Virus record (IMG/VR): IMGVR_UViG_3300027965_000212
Location: 1 to 64,000 of that record
Direction: 5' to 3' (one strand)
DNA length: 64,000 nt
From: a virus
The translations under genes and the position numbers were made by a program. Position 1 is the stretch's first letter, and each line of letters begins with the position of its first letter. Under the pieces are notes generated by a model. The model was given only the letters and a program-made list of their open reading frames with translations. It was not told the origin of the DNA and searched no databases. Positions 42,194 through 48,331 of this stretch are shown here, one piece after another.

Positions 42194-42799
42194 TCAGGCC
42201 TTGAGCCGTCGGGTCGCAAGCGCCTTGGACAAGGCAGCGGGAAACGAGGTGCGAAGCTCAACCAGCATGTCGTGACGGAAGTCGGCTTCGAAGGGAACGT
42301 CAGCCGGCTGATTGGCACGCGGTGCGAACGCATACATCAGGTGCAGGCGACCGCCCTTGCCTACATAGATGCCCTTCGGTGTGATCCGGAGGGCGCGCTT
42401 GGGCGTGTTGACCACGATCGCATGCGGCTTCTGGTTCTTGCGCACCGCGCCTGATGCCATACGACTGACCGCACCTGGTGGCGGAATGGCGAGGCGCCCG
42501 CGCGCCTGCTTGGTGCCGCCTGCATCATGAAGCTTGAGATGCGCCCGGCCGAGGCTATCGTAGATCTCGATCCGGAGGTTGCGCTTGTTGGCGAAATTGG
42601 TGCGCAAAGCACGCGAGATGAAGCCCTGGTTACGCTGCGTCACATGGCTTGGCCATGTGCCTTGCACCAAGGCTTGCCGTGTGTTCTTGGCCGCCTGGTT
42701 CATGGCGAGCGCAAGCGCGTACGGCACCTGGTCGATCTGGGCGTGTAATTCCTTTGCGCGAAGCTCGAAATCCCGGGTATCGATCACAAGGTCGATCAT
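42194..42799 (-). CDS. Prophage minor tail protein Z-like
   Basis: A 201-residue protein starting MIDLVIDTRDFELRAKEL. The pattern ALALAMNQAAKNTRQALVQGTWPSHVTQRNQGFISRALR and PPGAVSRMASGAVRK matches the phage tail Z or minor tail group. I chose ATG at 42799 with AGGGG upstream. It sits apart from the other tail genes, in front of the terminase genes and just after a terminator. Confidence 0.65.
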   Translation of the reverse strand: MIDLVIDTRDFELRAKELHAQIDQVPYALALAMNQAAKNTRQALVQGTWPSHVTQRNQGFISRALRTNFANKRNLRIEIYDSLGRAHLKLHDAGGTKQARGRLAIPPPGAVSRMASGAVRKNQKPHAIVVNTPKRALRITPKGIYVGKGGRLHLMYAFAPRANQPADVPFEADFRHDMLVELRTSFPAALSKALATRRLKA

Positions 42800-42815
42800 C
42801 AGGTTCCAGCCCCTA

Positions 42816-42850
42816 TAAAACACAAAACCCCGCGCACGTGAGTGGCGGGG
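42816..42850 (-). terminator. Rho-independent terminator after NusG-like gene
   Basis: CCCCGC at 42828-42833 pairs with GCGGGG at 42845-42850. On the minus strand the stem is followed by TTTTGTGTTTTA. It separates the replication/early block from the head genes. Confidence 0.7.
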
Positions 42851-42865
42851 CCTGTAAGCGGCAGC

Positions 42866-42883
42866 ACGGGGATATTTCCCCGT
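42866..42883. promoter_or_regulatory. Perfect stem-loop next to NusG-like gene
   Basis: ACGGGGA-TATT-TCCCCGT, a seven-base-pair stem with a tetraloop, 34 bases past the NusG-like stop and 16 bases before the terminator on the minus strand. No T-run follows. Candidate RNA recognition element for antitermination. Confidence 0.45.
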
Positions 42884-42916
42884 TGTTGTGGCGTTTCCGC
42901 CGTCGCGCGCTTTGAC

Positions 42917-43627
42917 CTAAGAGGCCGGATCGCCGGCTATCCGTCGGCTACATCGCGTGAGCTCGGACGCTGGTACCCAAACTCTGATAACGCGCCCGAA
43001 CAACTTCGTTACCTCAACACCGATTCTCGATTCATTTGCAACCTTGAAAACCTTCCCGCTCCCCAGAAACTCGGCATTACCGCGATCCCTGAATTCGACT
43101 TCGTCACCGATCTCGAGCGGTCCCACGTCCGGATCGGGCGGAGGGGGCAGATTGAGCTGCGCCTCGATCTTGCGGATGCGCTCGATGTCATCTTGCCGAA
43201 GCACCGCTGGCAAACCCTTGGAGCTACGAATGAAGTCACGAACACCGGCCCATTTCATCACTGGATCACGGTGCTGAATATTCATGATCCGAGTGGGGGC
43301 GAACATCAGGCCGGGCATGATGGGCCAAAGCCGATGAGATGTCTTCGTGGTATTGAGACCGGAAATGGCCTGCTTCGAAAAGACGGGAAGATAGATCAGC
43401 ACATTTAGATTGATCAGTCGCTCGGCTGCCTTGATTTCACGGTTTGGCGACACGATCAAGGCGTGCCACTCCCGAAATGCCTCCCAGGGCGTGACCTCTT
43501 CGGGCTGGATCAGATCGGCGAAGTGCGTATCGAGCTTTTTCGATCGCCAGTCGTCGCCCCACTCAGCCCGCGCGCGCTCTTCGGCGAGACGAACCGCGTC
43601 CGGATTGAGCTTGTCGTTTGCGAGCAT
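42917..43627 (-). CDS. NusG-like transcription factor, putative late antiterminator
   Basis: A 236-residue protein. The N-terminal part (EWHALIVSPNREIKAAERLINLNVLIYLPVFSKQ...HRLWPIMPGLMFAPT) has the NGN domain pattern of NusG/RfaH. The C-terminal part (LEIGDEVEFRD...LGSGKVFKVANESRIGVEVTKLFGRVIRVWVPASEL) is a KOW domain. Both contact RNA polymerase in relatives and suppress pausing or termination. Its place directly before a terminator and ahead of the head genes suggests control of late transcription. Confidence 0.75.
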   Translation of the reverse strand: MLANDKLNPDAVRLAEERARAEWGDDWRSKKLDTHFADLIQPEEVTPWEAFREWHALIVSPNREIKAAERLINLNVLIYLPVFSKQAISGLNTTKTSHRLWPIMPGLMFAPTRIMNIQHRDPVMKWAGVRDFIRSSKGLPAVLRQDDIERIRKIEAQLNLPPPPDPDVGPLEIGDEVEFRDRGNAEFLGSGKVFKVANESRIGVEVTKLFGRVIRVWVPASELTRCSRRIAGDPAS

Positions 43628-43634
43628 CGGTCAC

Positions 43635-44816
43635 CTATTTGAATTCGGCCAAATCTTCAGCGGTGCAGAGCGTTTTTGCGTCGGCTGGCGGCCCGGTCGA
43701 CACGCCGCCGTCCTTGCGCGGCGGCCATGGCCAAGGCGCCTCGATCGCATCGAACTGCCGCAAGTTTGTGAGATGCGCGCGCAGGAAATCCCGCCATGCT
43801 GCGAAGTTCGGCGAGCCGATGCGATAGATCGCGCCCTCGGCCGGCGCGGATGCGAGCGCGAGCAGCTGCGGCGTGATCGGCCGCGTATAGATCAACCGCC
43901 CGTCGCCCATCCGCGGCAAGCTCGTTTGGCCGATCCGCGCCAGCGCCTGCAGCGCTCGGCCGGCCTCGCTCGCAAGACCGTACGGGCCACCGATGCCGGC
44001 TTCCGGCGCGGGCGAAGCCATCAGCCCTTCCCAGACGCGCTTGCGGATGAAAAGGTGCGCTTTCATCGGCTTTTCGCGCCGACGCAGGCAGCGCGCTGCG
44101 AATACCGGCACACCGGCGACGCAAGCCTTCTGATCGGCAGCCGACAGCGCAGCAAAACTCTCTTGCGCCGCGATCAGGTCGACAATCCCGTCCGGATAGC
44201 CCGCCTTGAATTCCCTGAAACGCTCCTCGGTTCCATCAACACCCCCCGGAGGGGGGTTTGGGGGGAGAATCTTAGGTTCAGGTTCAGAGATTAGGCCCTG
44301 CACGCAGGTGAAGGGCAAATGCACCCCTAATGCAGGGTCAGCTGAATTTGACCCCTCACCGCGTGCAGGGTCAGATGCATCGCGCCCCGCAGGCGCTAAC
44401 CCCTCACCGCGTGCAGGGCTAAATTCCCCCCTATCCCCCTCGCCGGCGCCGCTCGCGCGCGCCTCGATTTCATCCGGATCGGCATTGATCATCAGCCGGA
44501 TTTCGTCGGTCGTGCGGCGCCCGCGGCCATCGCCATTGCGGCGGCCGACCTCATCGATCCACTGCGGCGCGCGCGCGATCGCACCGATCTCCTCGAGGAA
44601 GGAAAGTCGCCTGCGTACCGTGTTCTCGACGAGCTCGCAGTCTTCAGCGAGGTGCGAGATCGAGACAAAGCACGCGCCCTCGCCATTGACGTAGCCGGTG
44701 AGCATGCACAGGACGAACTTGGCGTGCGGATTGCCGATCCGCAGGTTGCGCGCCCAGGCGTGCGCCTCGTCGGCGGCAATGCGGCGCGGCCGGCGCCGTC
44801 TGTCAATCTCAGCCAT
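43635..44816 (-). CDS. Replication initiator-like HTH protein
   Basis: A 393-residue protein. Residues about 15-75 form a winged HTH (HAKFVLCMLTGYVNGEGACFVSISHLAEDCELVENTVRRRLSFLEEIGAI) as in phage replication-initiation proteins (O-like N-termini). A Gly/Pro-rich linker (residues about 150-215) with repeated SPARGEG units is encoded by the iteron-like DNA repeats. The C-terminal half is helical without a known family. Function by architecture and position at the end of the replication block. Confidence 0.65.
   Translation of the reverse strand: MAEIDRRRRPRRIAADEAHAWARNLRIGNPHAKFVLCMLTGYVNGEGACFVSISHLAEDCELVENTVRRRLSFLEEIGAIARAPQWIDEVGRRNGDGRGRRTTDEIRLMINADPDEIEARASGAGEGDRGEFSPARGEGLAPAGRDASDPARGEGSNSADPALGVHLPFTCVQGLISEPEPKILPPNPPPGGVDGTEERFREFKAGYPDGIVDLIAAQESFAALSAADQKACVAGVPVFAARCLRRREKPMKAHLFIRKRVWEGLMASPAPEAGIGGPYGLASEAGRALQALARIGQTSLPRMGDGRLIYTRPITPQLLALASAPAEGAIYRIGSPNFAAWRDFLRAHLTNLRQFDAIEAPWPWPPRKDGGVSTGPPADAKTLCTAEDLAEFK
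44295..44421. other. Iteron-like repeats, candidate replication origin
   Basis: Direct copies at 44351-44373 and 44399-44421 (ACCCCTCACCGCGTGCAGGG plus 3 bases; 48-bp period), a shortened copy at 44323-44340 and an inverted copy at 44295-44315. All lie inside the linker of the initiator-like gene, as lambda ori lies in gene O. The interspersed AATT-containing stretches could be unwinding elements. Confidence 0.5.
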
Positions 44817-44818
44817 GG

Positions 44819-45052
44819 TCACGGAACGGTCTCCTCGGCCGCGGCCAGACAGGGCGGCGTGTTTGTCAGCGGAATGCTCGCGCCGTTGCGGTGCCGCCAT
44901 TCGCGCCACGGCAGGCCGTGCGGCGGATGCATGGTGATCTTGACCAGCCCGCAGTGCGCGCAGGTGCGCTCGGTCCGATCGGGAAGCCGCACCGGCTCGC
45001 CCCAGCGATGGCGCGGCTCGACGGCAGGCGAAGCTGTCTTTTCCACGGTCAT
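44819..45052 (-). CDS. Small zinc-finger-like protein
   Basis: A 77-residue protein with CAHCGLVKITMHPPHG (residues 31-46), a single CxxC plus His pattern, and a following REWRH motif. It recurs as a short unknown protein near replication genes of rhizobial phages, in my recollection. Its start overlaps the upstream stop (ATGA). Confidence 0.6.
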   Translation of the reverse strand: MTVEKTASPAVEPRHRWGEPVRLPDRTERTCAHCGLVKITMHPPHGLPWREWRHRNGASIPLTNTPPCLAAAEETVP

Positions 45053-45405
45053 CGCACTCGCTCCCCTGTGGATATCGGGGACTTGACGGACCGATTCGTC
45101 ACCCGCGAATCGCCTTCCGGACGCCGCCCGGGCATGCTTTCAAGCTCAGGCTCCTCGTCCTGAAGGATCGCAGCGAACAAACTTTCGTCGGCGATCATCT
45201 CCAGAACGACGCGGATGAGGCCCGATAAGCGCAGCTTGCGATCCTGCGCCTGCTTGATCCATGCCGCGGCAACATCCTGCGGCAGACTGATCGAGGGGAT
45301 CACAAAGTTGATCCGTTCTTTCTGGCGGTATTGAACGAAGCGCGGCAGGCCGGAACGCGCGCGAGCGGCGGCCATGCGCACCGAAATCGGAATGCGCTCG
45401 CTCAT
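45049..45405 (-). CDS. Hypothetical protein
   Basis: A 118-residue protein: basic N-terminus (RMAAARARSGLPRFVQYRQKERINFV), then SLPQDVAAAWIKQAQDRKLRLSGLIRVVLEMI, which resembles a ribbon-helix-helix-like helical pair. DNA binding is possible but unproven. ATGA overlaps on both sides place it in the helicase operon. Confidence 0.55.
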   Translation of the reverse strand: MSERIPISVRMAAARARSGLPRFVQYRQKERINFVIPSISLPQDVAAAWIKQAQDRKLRLSGLIRVVLEMIADESLFAAILQDEEPELESMPGRRPEGDSRVTNRSVKSPISTGERVR

Positions 45406-47123
45406 GCCGCCCTCGACAAATAGGCTTCCGCGAGCTGGCGGATGCGGCTTTCGTCGGAATAGACCGTGGCGACACCGCGCAGCGGATCAACAATGCCGGC
45501 CGATTGGCTCGCCTTGAGGCCGAGCAGCGAGACCATCAGCGGATCGCTGCCGCCATCGGCGTGGAGATAGATCGCGGTGCATTCCTCCGCCGTCTGGCCC
45601 GGCCGATCGACGCGGCCGATCAACTGCGCATGCACCTGCGGCGACCAATCAAGCTCGCCGATGACCACGGTCGAACAGCGCTGCTGCAGGCCATCGAGGC
45701 CGGAGCCTGAGCGCAGCGAGATGATGAACAAATCAGTCTCGCCGGCGCAGAAGGCGCGCTTGGCCTCATCCTTGTGTTTGGTCGTCTCGCTGCCGGTGTA
45801 CATGACCGGCTTGAACTCCGCGAGCTCCTCGAGCCAGATGTCGTAGACCTCGCGATGCCACCCGGCGAGCACGACCGGCGTGCCGGCTTCGAGCAACAAT
45901 CGCACGAACGCGGCAACGTGCTTGGCCTTGGCGACGCCGGTGATCTGCCGCAGCAATAGATCAAGCTCGCGCGCCGCCTGCCCGCGTTCGACGAACGTGC
46001 CGCGCATGACGGTGAGCGCCAGCTGGCGCGCGAGCGCCGCCGACTGCGCCTCGACCTTTTCGTCGTAAGGCACTTCGCGCACGATCGTGTTGACCGGGCG
46101 CCCTGAGCGCACCTCGCGTAGCACTAGATGCTGCTCGCGTAGATAGGTTCCGAGCGCCTCCGGCTCAGTCACCACGCCCTTGACGCCGCACCATTCGCGC
46201 AGGAATTCGTTATAGCTGCCAAGCGCGCCGGGCTCGATGAACTGCATCACGTCCCAGATTTCGGCGCCTTGATTGTAGATCGGTGTCGCCGAGAGGCCGA
46301 GGCGCAGCTCTGCGTGCTCGCTGAAGACCGCACAGGCCTTGCCCTTCTCGGTCAGGCCGCCGTGGCGCAGCTCCTGGATCTCGTCATAGACTACGCTGCG
46401 GAACTTGCCCGTCGCCGCGACATCGACCCAGCCGTGCACGTTGGAATAGCGGAAGATATACACGTCCGCTTCCGGCAGCGGATAAGGCCTGGTCACCTCG
46501 ATCACGTGCGGCCGCAGATGCGTGCGCAGCTTGCAGCGCTGCGCCCATTGGGTCGCGAGATGCGGCTGCACCACGATCGCGGCCGGGAGGCTGTCTGCCG
46601 CCGCGATCGTCCCAAGCGCGCTCTCGGTCTTGCCGAGCCCGACATCGTCCATCAGCAGGAGGCGCCGGCGCAGCCGCGCCACCTCGATCGCGCGCGCCTG
46701 GTTAGGATGAGGCACGAAGCCTTCGCGGAAGCCCATCGTGGCGGTCGGCTGCCAGTCGGCGCCGAGCACGCGCTCAACCGCCGCGCGGTCCCGATCGAAC
46801 GCTAGGCACCCGCGCTCGAGCCGCGCCCGGTCGATCGCCGACATCTCCAGCGGATAGCGCTGCATGAACCAGGCGAGATCGGTGCAGGCCTCATCCGTGG
46901 CCGGAAACGTGAAAGCTGCCGTCTCCGTCTTCGGCACGCGCGGGAAGCTGCGCTTGAGGCGGATCGCCACGTGCGGGGCAATACCGGTCATGATCCAGCG
47001 CTTCTGCACCGGATCGAATGCGAGCTTTCCGTAGGTCGGCGCGGGCGCATCGCGCCAGGCGCGCGCCACGGCCGCGGCGAGCAGGTCGCCGTCACTGTCG
47101 CGAAGCGCGAGGCTATCAACCAT
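45402..47123 (-). CDS. SNF2/DEAD-type helicase
   Basis: A 573-residue superfamily 2 helicase. Walker A DDVGLGKT (residues 159-166), DEIQ box (247-250), SATP motif III (278-281), and motifs V and VI as ISLRSGSGLDGLQQ and QLIGRVDRPGQ. A domain of about 130 residues precedes the motor. Phages of this type use such enzymes in replication and recombination. I chose ATG at 47123, inside the end of the small upstream gene; GTG at 47180 would add 19 residues. Confidence 0.9.
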   Translation of the reverse strand: MVDSLALRDSDGDLLAAAVARAWRDAPAPTYGKLAFDPVQKRWIMTGIAPHVAIRLKRSFPRVPKTETAAFTFPATDEACTDLAWFMQRYPLEMSAIDRARLERGCLAFDRDRAAVERVLGADWQPTATMGFREGFVPHPNQARAIEVARLRRRLLLMDDVGLGKTESALGTIAAADSLPAAIVVQPHLATQWAQRCKLRTHLRPHVIEVTRPYPLPEADVYIFRYSNVHGWVDVAATGKFRSVVYDEIQELRHGGLTEKGKACAVFSEHAELRLGLSATPIYNQGAEIWDVMQFIEPGALGSYNEFLREWCGVKGVVTEPEALGTYLREQHLVLREVRSGRPVNTIVREVPYDEKVEAQSAALARQLALTVMRGTFVERGQAARELDLLLRQITGVAKAKHVAAFVRLLLEAGTPVVLAGWHREVYDIWLEELAEFKPVMYTGSETTKHKDEAKRAFCAGETDLFIISLRSGSGLDGLQQRCSTVVIGELDWSPQVHAQLIGRVDRPGQTAEECTAIYLHADGGSDPLMVSLLGLKASQSAGIVDPLRGVATVYSDESRIRQLAEAYLSRAA

Positions 47124-47286
47124 GGCGAGATCTATTGCTGTTGCTGTGCTGGCATCGCAGCTGCCGAGGTGATGCGACACCGATGAGCGCCACGCGCTGG
47201 CCGAAGATCAGGATCGGTTGGCGCCATCCTCGCCCGCGCATGTAGCGGCAGAAGTCAGTAAGCCGGACGAGCCAAGGGCGCCCCAT
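47116..47286 (-). CDS. Small basic protein
   Basis: A 56-residue basic protein (MGRPWLVRLTDFCRYMRGRGW...). Its ATG overlaps the nuclease stop (TGATG) and its end overlaps the helicase start by 8 bases, so the tiling supports a real gene. No family recognised. Confidence 0.45.
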   Translation of the reverse strand: MGRPWLVRLTDFCRYMRGRGWRQPILIFGQRVALIGVASPRQLRCQHSNSNRSRHG

Positions 47287-47648
47287 CACAGCCACCCCCG
47301 CCCCAGATCCGCGACATAGCAGGGCTTGGCCCCCATCTCCGGCGGCATGCCGACCTTGAAATTTGTGGCGAGCACCAGCGCCCGTACCCGCTCATGGCTG
47401 CAATAGCGGGCGCACTGGCGATAGATGTTGCGCTTGCTGCCCTTGATCTTGATTTCGACTGCGACGCCTTCGACCATGAAATCGACGACGTCGGTCGCCG
47501 ACAGACGAACCTCGCGCTCCGCGGCAAAGCACGCCTCAGCCAGCTCGGCAGCAATCGCCGCCTGCAGCGCCTTTTCGTCGCTGAGCGGCCAGCGGCGCGC
47601 CTGCAGAAACGCGACGAGGTTGCGGGCGATCTGATCCGGCGAGATCAT
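47286..47648 (-). CDS. PD-(D/E)XK-type nuclease-like protein
   Basis: A 120-residue protein. The core TDVVDFMVEGVAVEIKIKGSKRNIYRQCARYCSHERVRALVLATN shows the D-x(n)-ExK arrangement followed by a Gln/Arg helix, as in VRR-NUC or Holliday-resolvase-like nucleases. Association with the adjacent helicase suggests branched-DNA processing. Substrate not determinable. Confidence 0.65.
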   Translation of the reverse strand: MISPDQIARNLVAFLQARRWPLSDEKALQAAIAAELAEACFAAEREVRLSATDVVDFMVEGVAVEIKIKGSKRNIYRQCARYCSHERVRALVLATNFKVGMPPEMGAKPCYVADLGRGWL

Positions 47649-47980
47649 GCGTGCGCGCGCTCCTCGCGCCGCTCCTGCTTCTTCGACATCGCGTCGAGGT
47701 GCGCCTGCCCCGCGGCGGACATATTCCCACTGCCGTCGACCATTCCGAGCGCGTGCATGTAGAGGCCGAGGATCGCCTCATGCTCGGCGAGCTTGTCGGC
47801 ATCCTGCGCGCGGCGGCGGACGATTGCGCGCAAAGCCTTGGTGTCGAAGCCGTTCGCCTTCGCCTCGGCGTAGATGTCGCGAATGTCATCCGCGATCGAC
47901 TTCTTCTCCTCCTCCATCCGCTCGATGCGCTCGATATAGGCGCGCAGGTGATCGCGCGCGATGCCCATGACGTTGCTCAC
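47645..47980 (-). CDS. gapR: GapR/DUF2312-family chromatin protein
   Basis: A 111-residue protein closely following the DUF2312 pattern: LRAYIERIERMEEEKKSIADDIRDIYAEAKANGFDTKALRAIVRRRAQD, then EAILGLYMHALGM. In Caulobacter GapR binds overtwisted DNA ahead of forks and polymerases and stimulates type II topoisomerases. A phage copy next to helicases and an origin-like region may aid phage replication. GTG start, GTGA overlap. Confidence 0.9.
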   Translation of the reverse strand: MSNVMGIARDHLRAYIERIERMEEEKKSIADDIRDIYAEAKANGFDTKALRAIVRRRAQDADKLAEHEAILGLYMHALGMVDGSGNMSAAGQAHLDAMSKKQERREERAHA

Positions 47981-48321
47981 TGTGATGCCGCCTCCTCTTT
48001 GACGATAGGCTCGTCAGTTTTCCACTTGCCTTTGCCCATATTCCGACCGAACCATTTGGCGAAGTCAGTGCAGTTGATTTGCACCGTGTAGGTCACACCG
48101 CCAGAAGCATTGAACGGGTTGCGAGTGAGGGCGCCGGACTTCACCAATTCGTCCAGTGCCTGCTGCATACGAACGGTCGGGCGAGACCGGACCATCTGGT
48201 AGGTCAACTGGCTTTGACCAGGGATGCCGAGACGACCGAACAAAGCCCCAAGAACGACCTTGGCGTCGTCGCTTAACGACTTCATCAGCAGGTCGCTAGA
48301 AATACCGGCAGCGTTGCTCAT
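47977..48321 (-). CDS. Winged-helix-like hypothetical protein
   Basis: A 114-residue protein with DLLMKSLSDDAKVVLGALFGRLGIPGQSQLTYQMVRSRPTVRMQQALDELVKSGALTRN, the helix-turn-helix plus wing layout of a small transcription factor. C-terminal part: TYTVQINCTDFAKWFGRNMGKG. Start at 48321, 10 bases past the helicase-methylase stop. Confidence 0.55.
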   Translation of the reverse strand: MSNAAGISSDLLMKSLSDDAKVVLGALFGRLGIPGQSQLTYQMVRSRPTVRMQQALDELVKSGALTRNPFNASGGVTYTVQINCTDFAKWFGRNMGKGKWKTDEPIVKEEAASQ

Positions 48322-48331
48322 ATTACCTCTC

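Noticed and set aside
44240-44262. Palindromic CCCCCC/GGGGGG run and G-rich tract, possible quadruplex or terminator
   Set aside because: It is within the initiator coding sequence (LPPNPPPGG) and has no T-run; the pattern is explained by Pro/Gly codons.
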